From positions 1 through 51,091 of the forward strand of contig DASZIT010000043.1 of the NCBI GenBank assembly GCA_035948855.1: a stretch of DNA of 51,091 bases. The letters are read 5' to 3'. Position 1 is the first letter of the stretch; each line of letters opens with the position of its first letter. Made by a program: the position numbers and the translations under genes. This document shows, one piece after another, positions 1 to 7,446 of the stretch. This DNA comes from DASZIT01 sp035948855 (GTDB taxonomy: Bacteria > Actinomycetota > Acidimicrobiia > Acidimicrobiales > RAAP-2). Below the pieces are notes generated by a model. It worked only from the letters and a program-made list of their open reading frames with translations. It ran no database searches and was not told where the DNA came from.

Positions 1-60
1 CGTCGATCCGGTGACCTCACGCTTTTCAGGCGCGCGCTCTACCAACTGAGCTACCCGACC
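1..60 (-). tRNA. tRNA-Phe (GAA), 3' end cut off by the window edge
   Basis: Read on the minus strand the 5' end is at 60 with acceptor strand GGTCGGG, a D arm closed by GCTC/GAGC, and an anticodon arm CGCGC-CTGAAAA-GCGTG. Positions 34-36 are GAA, so phenylalanine. The T arm begins (ACCGG) but the gene runs off the window, so the acceptor pairing cannot be checked. The T loop begins ATCGA rather than the usual TTCGA, which is odd. It is the last of three tRNA genes in the order Glu-Asp-Phe, all read leftwards. Confidence 0.88.
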
Positions 61-63
61 TCG

Positions 64-79
64 CCTCGGCGAACCGAGG
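64..79 (-). other. Hairpin with TTCG tetraloop between tRNA-Asp and tRNA-Phe
   Basis: On the minus strand the 19-base spacer holds CCTCGG-TTCG-CCGAGG, a perfect 6-bp stem with a four-base loop. There is no T run after it, so a terminator is unlikely. A processing signal for the tRNA precursor is a reasonable inference. Confidence 0.5.
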
Positions 80-157
80 TGGCGGACCTGACGGGATTTG
101 AACCCGCGACCTCCGGCTTGACAGGCCGGCGTGCACTCCAAGCTGCACCACAGGTCC
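80..157 (-). tRNA. tRNA-Asp (GTC) with encoded CCA
   Basis: The acceptor strands GGACCTG and CAGGTCC pair perfectly. The anticodon arm is CCGGC-CTGTCAA-GCCGG with anticodon GTC, and the T arm is CGGG-TTCAAAT-CCCG. The discriminator G at 83 is followed by an encoded CCA (80-82), which the tRNA-Glu and tRNA-Arg genes in this window lack. It lies between tRNA-Glu and tRNA-Phe and is probably made from a common precursor. Confidence 0.95.
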
Positions 158-161
158 CCAA

Positions 162-178
162 CCAGCAAAAGAAGCTGG
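162..178 (-). other. Hairpin in the spacer between tRNA-Glu and tRNA-Asp
   Basis: Minus strand CCAGC-TTCTTTT-GCTGG is a 5-bp stem with a 7-base loop in the 30-base spacer. Like the hairpin at 64-79 it separates two tRNAs of one cluster, and a role in precursor processing is inferred. Confidence 0.4.
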
Positions 179-187
179 GGCACCACG

Positions 188-260
188 CACCCCCAACGGG
201 ATTCGAACCCGTGTTACCGCCTTGAAAGGGCGGCGTCCTAGGCCGCTAGACGATGGGGGC
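188..260 (-). tRNA. tRNA-Glu (TTC)
   Basis: The acceptor strand GCCCCCA pairs with TGGGGGT (one G-T wobble). The anticodon arm is CCGCC-CTTTCAA-GGCGG with anticodon TTC, and the T arm is ACGGG-TTCGAAT-CCCGT. No CCA is encoded. It is the first tRNA of the cluster and begins 38 bases after the end of the DUF2017 gene on the same strand, so read-through from clpS/DUF2017 is possible. A TACTCT hexamer at 289-284 could be a separate -10 element. Confidence 0.95.
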
Positions 261-298
261 TCAAACCCGATCTGGGCTATTGGAGAGTAGCAGAGGCT

Positions 299-799
299 TC
301 AAAGGGCTCTGGCCGGCTCACCCTCGTCGGGAAGATCCGTGGCCAGGACATCCACGATGGTCGCCTGGAGCATTCCCAGCAGGTCGAAGACCGCATGTTC
401 GGACTCCGACGGGTCCCCGGCAGCCGGCTTCTCCATGTCCTCGCTCACGTCGAGGCGGGTCCCGATCACCAGCCGCATCGAGCCGATTGCCGATAGCCAG
501 GCCGACAGCTCGTCGGCGGTGAGCGTATCCGCGTTCAGGGTCTCGGAGAGGGTGCGGACGGCTTGGTGGTGATGGGTGTGGAGGGCCCCGTCGACCAGGC
601 TTCGGTACTGCTTTTCGGCGTCGGCGGTGTCATCCCCGATGTAGGCCGGAGGGAACAGCCGGGTGACCGCCGGATCATCCGAGTCGATCATCGGGATCAT
701 CTGCCCGGCCAGGGACCCGAGCATGGTGCGCACCTGGGCCGGCAGTCGCACCGTGTACCGGCCGTCCCGCCGCCGGCGGATGGGTGAGGCAAAGGCCAT
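299..799 (-). CDS. DUF2017 family protein downstream of clpS
   Basis: The protein is about 166 aa and begins MAFASPIRRRRDGRY, then is mostly alpha-helical with acidic stretches (YIGDDTADAEKQYRSLV; DLLGMLQATIVDVLATDLP). I recognise the actinobacterial DUF2017 family, which usually follows clpS, as it does here 31 bases downstream. The function is not established; the linkage suggests a role near ClpS/ClpP proteolysis, which is inference. The ATG at 799 is preferred because the arginine-rich beginning matches the family. A longer reading frame starting at 886 would overlap clpS by more than 50 bases. No good Shine-Dalgarno sequence precedes 799, so coupling to clpS translation is likely. Confidence 0.8.
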   Translation of the reverse strand: MAFASPIRRRRDGRYTVRLPAQVRTMLGSLAGQMIPMIDSDDPAVTRLFPPAYIGDDTADAEKQYRSLVDGALHTHHHQAVRTLSETLNADTLTADELSAWLSAIGSMRLVIGTRLDVSEDMEKPAAGDPSESEHAVFDLLGMLQATIVDVLATDLPDEGEPARAL

Positions 800-830
800 C
801 AGCCGACCGGTGCCGGAGGTGATCCCACCC

Positions 831-1130
831 TCATCCGGACTGCTCCATGGTCGCCCACAGCCCGTGCTCGTGGAGGCGGTAGACATCGAGCTCGGCCCGG
901 TCCCGGGTGCCCGACGACACCACCGCCCGACCTTTCACGTGCACATCCATCATCAGCTTGGTGGCCTTCTCCTTCGAGTAGCCGAACAGCTGCTGGAAGA
1001 CGAAGGTCACGAACGACATCAGGTTGATCGGATCGTTCCAGACGATCACCAGCCACGGCCGGTCGGGCGCCACCGACTCGTCGAGGTCGGTACGCACCTC
1101 CTCCAGCGGGGCGGTCTGCACGTCGCTCAC
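831..1130 (-). CDS. clpS: ATP-dependent Clp protease adaptor ClpS
   Basis: The product of 99 aa matches the ClpS family along its length. An acidic flexible N-terminus is followed from about residue 25 by PWLVIVWNDPINLMSFVTFV, where the NDP motif forms part of the N-degron pocket. Then come GYSKEKATKLMMDVH and a C-terminal helix ending HEHGLWATMEQSG. ClpS binds ClpA/ClpC and delivers N-end-rule substrates to ClpP in the cytoplasm. Its ATG overlaps the ctaA stop by four bases (ATGA at 1130-1127), so the two are probably translated from one message, followed by the DUF2017 gene. Confidence 0.95.
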   Translation of the reverse strand: MSDVQTAPLEEVRTDLDESVAPDRPWLVIVWNDPINLMSFVTFVFQQLFGYSKEKATKLMMDVHVKGRAVVSSGTRDRAELDVYRLHEHGLWATMEQSG

Positions 1131-2086
1131 CCGACGCCGACCTCGGCGGCGGCCGGCGCAACCTGTCCGTCACCCGGCAACGGCCGGTCGGTGTTGCCGG
1201 GGGTCATCTCCGGAGCATGGACCGACATCTGATGATGGAACCAGAGCACCGCGGCCCACACTACCGACGCGCCGAGGACATGGACCCCGACCAGTACCGC
1301 GGGGAGGTGGGTGAAGAACTGGGTGTACCCGATCAACCCCTGGGCGAACATCACCACCAACACCACCCGTCCGGCGTTCTGCACCGAAGCCGGGGCATCG
1401 CTTCGCCAGAGCACCCAGAGCAGCGCCAGCACCGCTAGCACCGCGACGATCACGACCTCGGCATGGATCCGGGTCATGTCCTCCAGACCCAGCGGAATCC
1501 GTTTTGCCCCCACGCCGCCGGCATGAGGACCGGTACCGGTGGTGGCCGCCCCCGCCGCCAGCACCAGCACCACCAGCCCGATCACCAGCCGGCTGAGCCG
1601 CAACGAGGCGGTCGACACCACCACCACGCCCCTTCCGGCTCCGTGGGAAGCCCGGAGGGTGAGCACCACCGCCACCGCCAGCAGCGCCATCCCCACCATG
1701 AAATGGGTGGCGACCACGTAAGGGTTCAGCTTGGAGTAGACGACCTCCGCGCCGAGCACGGCCTCGCCGATGACCCCGAGGATGAGACCGCCGGACAGCC
1801 AGCGGAGATCACGGCGGGTCGGCCGCCGGAGGAAGGCGGCGATCACCGTCGCCCCGCACGCCACCACCAGCAGTACCACCACCGCCCGGTTGGCGAACTC
1901 GATCACCGGGTGGAGGGAGAGGACGGGGGTCAGATGGTGTTGCGAGCAGTTGGGCCAGTCCGGGCAGCCGAGACCCGAGTCGGAGAGCCGCACCGCGGCT
2001 CCGGTGACGACATTGAGGACGACCACCGCCAAGGTCAGCTGGCAGAGTCGGAGGAAGGGGCGGGGGCCGATACGCAGGGAGGACAC
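1127..2086 (-). CDS. ctaA: Heme A synthase (COX15/CtaA)
   Basis: The 319-aa multi-pass membrane protein converts heme O to heme A for cytochrome oxidase. Visible family features are TGAAVRLSDSGLGCPDWPNC near residues 28-47, with the paired cysteines of the first extracellular loop; HPVIEFANR (about 59-67); a later TH in VVATHFMVG; RIHAE; and GVHVLGA. These supply the conserved heme-binding histidines. About eight hydrophobic segments are seen, arranged as two four-helix halves. The hydrophilic C-terminal tail of about 30 residues is not conserved. It is divergent from ctaB, the preceding enzyme of the pathway, across a 98-base gap, and overlaps clpS at its 3' end. Confidence 0.95.
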   Translation of the reverse strand: MSSLRIGPRPFLRLCQLTLAVVVLNVVTGAAVRLSDSGLGCPDWPNCSQHHLTPVLSLHPVIEFANRAVVVLLVVACGATVIAAFLRRPTRRDLRWLSGGLILGVIGEAVLGAEVVYSKLNPYVVATHFMVGMALLAVAVVLTLRASHGAGRGVVVVSTASLRLSRLVIGLVVLVLAAGAATTGTGPHAGGVGAKRIPLGLEDMTRIHAEVVIVAVLAVLALLWVLWRSDAPASVQNAGRVVLVVMFAQGLIGYTQFFTHLPAVLVGVHVLGASVVWAAVLWFHHQMSVHAPEMTPGNTDRPLPGDGQVAPAAAEVGVG

Positions 2087-2101
2087 CGTCTGTCAATGGT
2101 A

Positions 2102-2119
2102 CCGGCCCGTTTGGGCCGG
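2102..2119. repeat. Inverted repeat between ctaA and ctaB
   Basis: CCGGCCC-GTTT-GGGCCGG is a perfect 7-bp inverted repeat with a 4-base loop in the 98-base divergent spacer. It sits 16 bases upstream of the ctaA start and well upstream of the ctaB start. It could be a regulatory site or an RNA hairpin in the ctaA leader; which one cannot be told from the sequence. Confidence 0.45.
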
Positions 2120-2171
2120 CCGCCTCTCGGGGGAGGGTCGTGCCGCTTTGTGGGATTTCGTGCCCAGGTCG

Positions 2172-2177
2172 TAGGGT
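2172..2177 (+). promoter_or_regulatory. Candidate leaderless -10 element of ctaB
   Basis: TAGGGT fits TANNNT and ends 7 bases before the ctaB ATG at 2185, so transcription would begin at or next to the start codon. TTGTGG at 2148-2153 is a weak -35 candidate with an 18-base spacer. No Shine-Dalgarno sequence is present. Confidence 0.45.
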
Positions 2178-2184
2178 GTAGGCA

Positions 2185-3090
2185 ATGTCCACGCCGGCCG
2201 TCGCCCTTGCGGGCCCACTGACTGGTCGATCCCGGGTCGCGGCCTATGTGGCGCTGACCAAACCGCGGATCATCGAGTTACTCCTGGTCACCACCCTCCC
2301 GACCATGGTGGTGGCCAAGCGCGGCCTGCCCTCGATCTGGTTGATGGTGGCCACGCTGGTGGGTGGGTCACTGGCCGCCGGCGGCGCCAACGCCATCAAC
2401 ATGGTGGTGGACCGGGACATCGACAAGGTGATGCACCGGACCCGGAACCGGCCGCTGGTGACCGGGGCCATGACCCCCGCCCACGCCCTGGTCTTCGCCA
2501 TCACCCTCGAGGTGGTGGCCTTCGTGGAGCTGTGGCTGGCCGTCAACCTGCTCTCCGCGGTCCTGGCCGTCTCCGCCACCCTCTTCTACGTCTTCGTCTA
2601 CACCCTGTGGCTGAAGCGGACCTCCAGTCAGAACATCGTCATCGGCGGGGCCGCGGGGGCGGTGCCGGTGCTGGTGGGATGGTCGGCGGTGACCAACGGC
2701 CTCTCCTGGACACCGGTGGTGATGTTCGCCATCATCTTCGCCTGGACGCCTCCCCACTTTTGGGCGCTGGCCGTCAAGTACAAGGACGACTACGCCGCCG
2801 CCAGCGTGCCGATGCTGCCGGTGGTGGCCACCTTCCGGCGGACGGCGTCGGAGATCCTCGCCTATACCGTGCTGCTGGTCGGGGTCTCGTTGCTGCTGGC
2901 GGTGGTCGGCCACCTCGGGGTGATCTACGTGGTCTCCGCCTCGGTGCTCGGCCTGGTGTTCATCGCCATGTCGATCCGGCTCTGGATCCGGGCCACCCCC
3001 AAGGCGGCGATGCGGCTGTTCAGCTACTCGATCACCTATTTGACCCTCCTGTTCGTCCTCATGGCGGTCGACATCTTCGCCAAGCATTGA
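2185..3090 (+). CDS. ctaB: Protoheme IX farnesyltransferase (heme O synthase)
   Basis: The 301-aa UbiA-superfamily membrane enzyme transfers farnesyl to heme B, giving heme O for CtaA. The N-terminus carries VAAYVALTKPRIIELLLVTTLPT. The first Asp-rich, Mg-diphosphate motif is NMVVDRDIDKVMHRTRNRPL at about 72-91 (NxxxDxxxD). The second conserved region is WTPPHFWALAVKYKDDYAAASVPMLP, with the YKDDY motif. About nine hydrophobic helices fit the family. The next gene starts within the stop codon (ATTGA), implying translational coupling with the thioredoxin-like protein. Confidence 0.96.
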   Translation: MSTPAVALAGPLTGRSRVAAYVALTKPRIIELLLVTTLPTMVVAKRGLPSIWLMVATLVGGSLAAGGANAINMVVDRDIDKVMHRTRNRPLVTGAMTPAHALVFAITLEVVAFVELWLAVNLLSAVLAVSATLFYVFVYTLWLKRTSSQNIVIGGAAGAVPVLVGWSAVTNGLSWTPVVMFAIIFAWTPPHFWALAVKYKDDYAAASVPMLPVVATFRRTASEILAYTVLLVGVSLLLAVVGHLGVIYVVSASVLGLVFIAMSIRLWIRATPKAAMRLFSYSITYLTLLFVLMAVDIFAKH

Positions 3091-3680
3091 ACCCGACGCG
3101 CCGGCGCCGACTCCGGGCGCTGATGCTGGGATCGGCCATCGCCGCCTTGCTGGCGGTCTTCCTGTTCCTGGGGCTCAGGCCGGCCGCCACCACCAGTGCC
3201 GGGCTGCCGGCGGTGGTGGGAGTGGGCAGCGCCGCCCCCGACTTCTCGCTGCCCAACCTGCTGAGCACCTCCGCCGAGCCGCTGGCCGCGGTCCACCTCG
3301 ACGGGTTGGGCAAGAGCCGGCACCATCCGGTGGTGTTGAACTTCTTCGCCTCCTGGTGCATCCCGTGCCAGACCGAGACCCCGCTGCTGGCCCAGACGGC
3401 CAAGGCGGAGATGGCCAACGGGTCGCCGGTCCAGTTCATCGGGGTGGACGTGAACGATGTCCCCTCGTCGGCGGTGGCGTTCGTGCAACAGGCGGGCATC
3501 CCCTATCCGGTGGGGGCCGACCGGACCCTCAGGGTCACCTCGGCCCTCTACGGGATGAACGCCCAGCCGAATACCTACTTCATCGACGAGTCGGGCAAGA
3601 TCATCGGCCACCACCTGGGTGCCCTCACCGCCAGCGAGCTGACCGGCTGGCTGCACCGCCTGGCCGGATCCGGCGGCTAG
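3087..3680 (+). CDS. Membrane-anchored TlpA/ResA-like thioredoxin
   Basis: The frame gives a short basic N-terminus, one hydrophobic anchor (LMLGSAIAALLAVFLFLGL) and a redoxin domain on the outer face. The domain begins VGSAAPDFSLPNL and carries the active site FFASWCIPCQTE (Cys91 and Cys94, numbering from the TTG), then GVDVNDVPSSAVAFV and NAQPNTYFIDESGKI with the conserved cis-proline region. The TTG at 3087 overlaps the ctaB stop and supplies the positive residues expected before a signal anchor; an ATG at 3123 is the alternative. TlpA/ResA proteins reduce disulfides during cytochrome maturation. Placement after ctaB suggests a job in cytochrome oxidase assembly, perhaps heme-site or CuA-site reduction, which is inferred. 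Confidence 0.88.
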   Translation: MNPTRRRRLRALMLGSAIAALLAVFLFLGLRPAATTSAGLPAVVGVGSAAPDFSLPNLLSTSAEPLAAVHLDGLGKSRHHPVVLNFFASWCIPCQTETPLLAQTAKAEMANGSPVQFIGVDVNDVPSSAVAFVQQAGIPYPVGADRTLRVTSALYGMNAQPNTYFIDESGKIIGHHLGALTASELTGWLHRLAGSGG

Positions 3681-3705
3681 CGGCAACCGCCCCGCCCCTT
3701 GGTTG

Positions 3706-4446
3706 CTATTCCCAGCGGAAGGTGAGCCCGGCCACCATCGGCGCGGCGATGGCCCAGACCGCCAGCACCAACCAGTCCCGGCCGGTGACCGCGGTGCCGT
3801 GACCGAGGGCGGCATGGAGCCCGTCGGCCAGCGCCGAGGCCGGCAGGACCTTGGACACCCCGGCCAGCCAGCCGGGCAGCTTGGCCAACGGGATGAGCAT
3901 CCCGCCGAGCAGCAACAGCACCACGAACAAGGTGTTGACCACGGCCAGGTTGACCAGGGGTTTGAGGGTCCCGGCCAGGAGCAGGCCGATGCCTCCGAAG
4001 GCGACGGTGGCGAGCACCATGACCCCGGCCGCCACCCCGAACAGCACCCCGCCGGACGCCGATCGCCCCGGGCTCCAGCCGAGGGCCAGGCCGACCCCCA
4101 CCAGGACCGCGGCCTGGACCAGCTCCACCCCGATGACGGTGATGATCTTCGCGGCCAGCAACCGCGGCCGGCCCAGCGGGGTGGTGCCCAGCCGTTTGAG
4201 CACCCCGTAGCCGCGTTCGAATCCGGTGCCGATCCCGAGGGCGGTCATGGCTGTCGACATCACCGCCAGGGCCAGGATGCCCGGCACCAGGAAATCGACC
4301 GGGTGGGGGCTCCCGGTGGGGAGCACGTGCACTCCGGAGAAGAACAGGAGGAACAACACCGGTATCCCGAGGGTGAGGAACAGGGTTTCCCCGTTGGTGA
4401 AGAGCATGGTGAGCTCGACCCGGATCTGGGCCAGGAGCGGGCGCAT
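3706..4446 (-). CDS. ABC-2 type transporter permease
   Basis: The 246-aa protein has about six hydrophobic segments and the ABC-2 layout: MRPLLAQIRVELTMLFTNGETLFLTLGIPVLFLLFFSGV at the N-terminus, a cytoplasmic loop with GFERGYGVLKRLGTTPLGRPRLLAAKI, and later helices such as VVNTLFVVLLLLGGMLIPL. The start ATG shares one base with the stop of the ATPase gene upstream, so the two are a single exporter. In Mycobacterium an ABC ATPase/permease pair sits next to the ctaA homologue in the same way. The substrate is unknown; the neighbourhood invites a role connected with heme A or oxidase assembly, but nothing in the sequence proves it. Confidence 0.88.
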   Translation of the reverse strand: MRPLLAQIRVELTMLFTNGETLFLTLGIPVLFLLFFSGVHVLPTGSPHPVDFLVPGILALAVMSTAMTALGIGTGFERGYGVLKRLGTTPLGRPRLLAAKIITVIGVELVQAAVLVGVGLALGWSPGRSASGGVLFGVAAGVMVLATVAFGGIGLLLAGTLKPLVNLAVVNTLFVVLLLLGGMLIPLAKLPGWLAGVSKVLPASALADGLHAALGHGTAVTGRDWLVLAVWAIAAPMVAGLTFRWE

Positions 4447-5459
4447 CAGCGGGAGCCCCCCCGACCCGATCGCCGGGCCCGGCTTCCGCCGGGAACCGCC
4501 TCGGCTACCGGCGCCGAGGTGCCACCGGAGCCGGTGATGGTCAGGTAGGCCTCCTCCAGGGAATGACCGGTGCGGAGATCGCCCAGGGCCAGCCCGCGCT
4601 CGGCCAACCAGGCGGCCAGGGCGGCCACCACCGCCGGGTTGTCGGTCCCGGTCGGCGGGCGCAACCGGTAGGCGCCGGGGCTCTCCTCGTCGACCGCGGC
4701 GCGACTCCCGATGGCCAGGGCGAGGGAGGCGGTGTCGATACCCGGATCGGTGGTGAAACGGATGGAGCCGTCGGCGGTGCCGGCTGCCAGCCCGGCCGGG
4801 GTGTCCTCGGCCAGCTTCCGGCCGTGGTCGATGATCAGCACCCGGTCGGCCAGCCGCTCGGCCTCGGCCAGTTCGTGGGTGGTGAGGATGACGCAGATCC
4901 CGCGCCGACGGAGGCCGGCGATGATCTCCCGCACCACCACCCGGCCTTCGGGGTCGACCCCGGCGGTGGGCTCGTCGAGGAAGACCACCTCGGGTCTGCC
5001 GACCAGGGCGAGGGCCAGGGACAACCGCTGTTGCTCACCCCCGGACAGCCGGCGCCACGGGGTGCGTTGCACCTCTCCCAACCCAACCAGGTCGACCAGT
5101 TCGTCGGGATCCTCGGCGTCGTCGTAGTACTGGGCGAACAGACGGAGCACCTGGGCCGGGCCGAGCATCGGGTAGACACCACCCCGCTGCAGCATCACCC
5201 CGATCCGGGGGACGAGGGCGGCGTGGTCGCGCCCGGGGTCGAGCCCGAGGACGCTCACCGAGCCGGCGGAAGGCGGGCGGTAGCCCTCCAGGCATTCGAC
5301 GGTACTGGTCTTGCCGGCCCCGTTGGGACCGAGTAACGCCACCACTTCGCCGGGGTTCGCCCGGAAGGAGAGTCCGTCGACGGCCACCAGATCCCCGTAG
5401 CGAATCACCAACTGGTCACAGACGACCACCGGTGCCGGGCCGTCTGGGACATTCTCCAC
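4446..5459 (-). CDS. ABC transporter ATP-binding protein (ABC-2 exporter)
   Basis: The 337-aa protein has all nucleotide-binding motifs: Walker A GPNGAGKT (44-51), signature LSGGEQQ (138-144), Walker B VVFLDE (158-163) followed by PTAGVDP, and the switch histidine in ILTTHELAEAE. A C-terminal extension of about 100 residues after the ATPase core is common in drug- and daunorubicin-type exporters. GTG at 5459 is used; an ATG-free start is normal here. It lies head to head with serS across a gap of under 30 bases, so the promoters must overlap: ACGCTA at 5468-5473 reads as TAGCGT on the minus strand, 8 bases before the start. Confidence 0.92.
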   Translation of the reverse strand: MENVPDGPAPVVVCDQLVIRYGDLVAVDGLSFRANPGEVVALLGPNGAGKTSTVECLEGYRPPSAGSVSVLGLDPGRDHAALVPRIGVMLQRGGVYPMLGPAQVLRLFAQYYDDAEDPDELVDLVGLGEVQRTPWRRLSGGEQQRLSLALALVGRPEVVFLDEPTAGVDPEGRVVVREIIAGLRRRGICVILTTHELAEAERLADRVLIIDHGRKLAEDTPAGLAAGTADGSIRFTTDPGIDTASLALAIGSRAAVDEESPGAYRLRPPTGTDNPAVVAALAAWLAERGLALGDLRTGHSLEEAYLTITGSGGTSAPVAEAVPGGSRARRSGRGGSR

Positions 5460-5487
5460 GGGCCGTCACGCTACCGTGATGTCGGTC

Positions 5488-6783
5488 ATGATCGATATCC
5501 GGCTGGTCAGGGAAGACGTCGACGCGGTGAAGACGGCGCTCGGGAGACGGGGCGTGGATCCGGCGGAGATCGACCGGCTGCTGGAGCTCGACGCCGCGGC
5601 CAGGGCCGCCATCGGGCAGCGGGACGATCTCCGGGCTCAGGTCAAGTCGCTGTCCAAACAGGTGGGCGAGGCCCGCCGCTCGGGTGACGCCGGCGCCGCC
5701 GACGAGCTCACCGCGACCAGCCGCGCCCTCGGGGAGCAGGAGACCCAACTCGACCTCGATGCCACCCGGGTCCAGGACGCGGTCCGGGAGGCGCTGCTCT
5801 ACCTTCCCAACCTCCCGGCCGATGACGCCCCGGACGGCACCGGCCCGGAGGACAACGTGACCGTTCGCAGCTGGCCCGAGGTCCCACCCACCTACGGCGA
5901 CGCGCAACGGGTGCCGCACTGGGAGATCGGCGCCACCCTGGGCCTGCTGGACATGGAGCGGGGGGCCAAGCTGTCCGGCTCCATGTTCCCGCTCTACCGC
6001 GGGTTCGGCGCCCGGCTGGTCCGGGCCCTGACCGCCTTCGCCCTCGACCGCCACGCCGACGCCTTCGAGGAGATCCGCCCCCCGACCCTGGTCCGGACCG
6101 AGACCATGGTGGCGACCGGACAACTCCCGAAATTCGCCGACGACGCCTACCACCTCGAGCGGGACGACCTCTGGGCCATCCCCACCGCCGAGGCCCCGCT
6201 GACCTCGATGGCCCGGGGCGACATCTTGGATGCGGACGAGCTGCCGGTACGGCTGACCGCCGCCACCCCGTGCTTCCGCCGGGAGTCGGGGGCGGCCGGG
6301 CGGGACACCCGGGGGCTGCTCCGGGTCCACGAGTTCGAGAAGGTGGAGCTGTTCGCCTACGCCACCCCCGACCAGGCGGCCGCGGTCCACGCCGACTTCG
6401 TGGCCCGGGCCGAGGGGCTGCTGGTGGAGCTCGGGCTCCAGTACCGGGTGCTCGACCTCTGCGCCGGTGACCTGGGGATCTCGTCGGCCCGCACCTTCGA
6501 CCTCGAGGTCTACGCCCCCGGGGTCGACCAGTGGCTGGAGGTCTCCTCGATCAGCTGGTTCCGTGACTACCAGGCCCGGCGGGGCAACATCCGCTACCGG
6601 CCGTCCGAGGGCGGGTCACCGTTGTTCGTCCACACCCTGAACGGCTCGGCGCTGGCCTGGCCGCGGATCTGGGCGGCGCTGGTGGAGGTGGGCCGGCAGC
6701 CGGACGGATCGGTGGTGCTGCCCGAGGTGTTGCATCCGTATCTCGGCGGCGATGGGGTCATCCCGGTTCCTGTGGCGCAGTGA
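5488..6783 (+). CDS. serS: Seryl-tRNA synthetase
   Basis: The class II synthetase is 431 aa from the ATG at 5488, whose MIDIRLVREDVDAV matches the family beginning; GTG 5476 and ATG 5479 are in-frame alternatives. Residues about 30-105 form the long antiparallel coiled coil that contacts the tRNA variable arm. Motif 2 is TPCFRRESGAAGRDTRGLLRV followed by HEFEKVELF, and motif 3 is HTLNGSALAWPR. The serine-pocket segment reads SSISWFRDYQARRGNIRYR; many bacterial enzymes have Cys and Asn in this stretch, so it is a variant. The 3' end overlaps the lipoprotein gene by four bases. Confidence 0.95.
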   Translation: MIDIRLVREDVDAVKTALGRRGVDPAEIDRLLELDAAARAAIGQRDDLRAQVKSLSKQVGEARRSGDAGAADELTATSRALGEQETQLDLDATRVQDAVREALLYLPNLPADDAPDGTGPEDNVTVRSWPEVPPTYGDAQRVPHWEIGATLGLLDMERGAKLSGSMFPLYRGFGARLVRALTAFALDRHADAFEEIRPPTLVRTETMVATGQLPKFADDAYHLERDDLWAIPTAEAPLTSMARGDILDADELPVRLTAATPCFRRESGAAGRDTRGLLRVHEFEKVELFAYATPDQAAAVHADFVARAEGLLVELGLQYRVLDLCAGDLGISSARTFDLEVYAPGVDQWLEVSSISWFRDYQARRGNIRYRPSEGGSPLFVHTLNGSALAWPRIWAALVEVGRQPDGSVVLPEVLHPYLGGDGVIPVPVAQ

Positions 6784-7436
6784 GCGGGCCGGTGGCGGCA
6801 CGGGTGTGGGCGGGGCTGCTGCTGGCCGGGGCCATCGGGTTGGCCGGGTGTTCCTCGAGCCCTTCGACCTCGCCGCCCACCAGTGGGCCGGCTCCCGGGT
6901 CGAGCGGGTCGACGTCGACCACGACCCCGGCCTCCGCGTCCGGATCGTTGCTGGCCCCGACCGGGGTGACCGACCAAACGTCGGCGGTGGACGGGATCAG
7001 CTGCAACTCCACCGAACAGCTGGTCTTCCACATCCACGCCCACCTGGCGGTCTACGTCAACGGCGGGTTGAAGCTGTTGCCACCGGGGGTCGGGATCGGT
7101 CCGCCGTTCCAGTTCCAACAGACCAGCGCCGGCCCCTTCGTCAGCGGCGGATCGTGTTTCAGTTGGCTGCACACCCACGACTCGAGCGGGGTGATCCACA
7201 TCGAGTCGCCGGTACAGCGGGTCTACACCCTCGGCAATTTCTTCGACATCTGGGGCCAGCCGCTGTCGGCCACCCAGGTCGGGCCGGCCCAGGGAGCCGT
7301 CACCGCCACCGTCAACGGGAGCCCGTACACCGGGGATCCGCGTTCGATTCCGTTGGACGCCCACAATGTCATCCAGCTGGACGTCGGCTCCACGCTTCCG
7401 GCGCCGCAGCCGTTTACGTTCCCCGCGGGGTTGTAG
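6780..7436 (+). CDS. Histidine-rich lipoprotein of unknown function
   Basis: The 218-aa product begins with a lipoprotein signal (hydrophobic AGLLLAGAIGLAGC, lipobox LAGC with Cys24), then a Ser/Thr/Pro/Gly linker of about 35 residues. A compact domain follows from about residue 70, containing FHIHAHLAVYVNG, CFSWLHTHDSSGVIHIESP and YTLGNFFDIWGQPLS. The repeated HxHxH and HTH motifs look like a metal site on the cell surface. I recognise the motif pattern as recurrent but know no assigned function. GTG at 6780 overlaps the serS stop (GTGA), so it is probably cotranslated with serS. Two further cysteines in the domain could form a disulfide. Confidence 0.8.
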   Translation: MSGPVAARVWAGLLLAGAIGLAGCSSSPSTSPPTSGPAPGSSGSTSTTTPASASGSLLAPTGVTDQTSAVDGISCNSTEQLVFHIHAHLAVYVNGGLKLLPPGVGIGPPFQFQQTSAGPFVSGGSCFSWLHTHDSSGVIHIESPVQRVYTLGNFFDIWGQPLSATQVGPAQGAVTATVNGSPYTGDPRSIPLDAHNVIQLDVGSTLPAPQPFTFPAGL

Positions 7437-7446
7437 GCGGGCGTCG

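Noticed and set aside
5488..6783. serS as a resistance-type or non-canonical paralogue because of its SSISWFRDYQARR segment
   Set aside because: All class II motifs are intact and it is the only SerRS seen. The segment varies among bacterial lineages, so a standard enzyme is the simpler reading.
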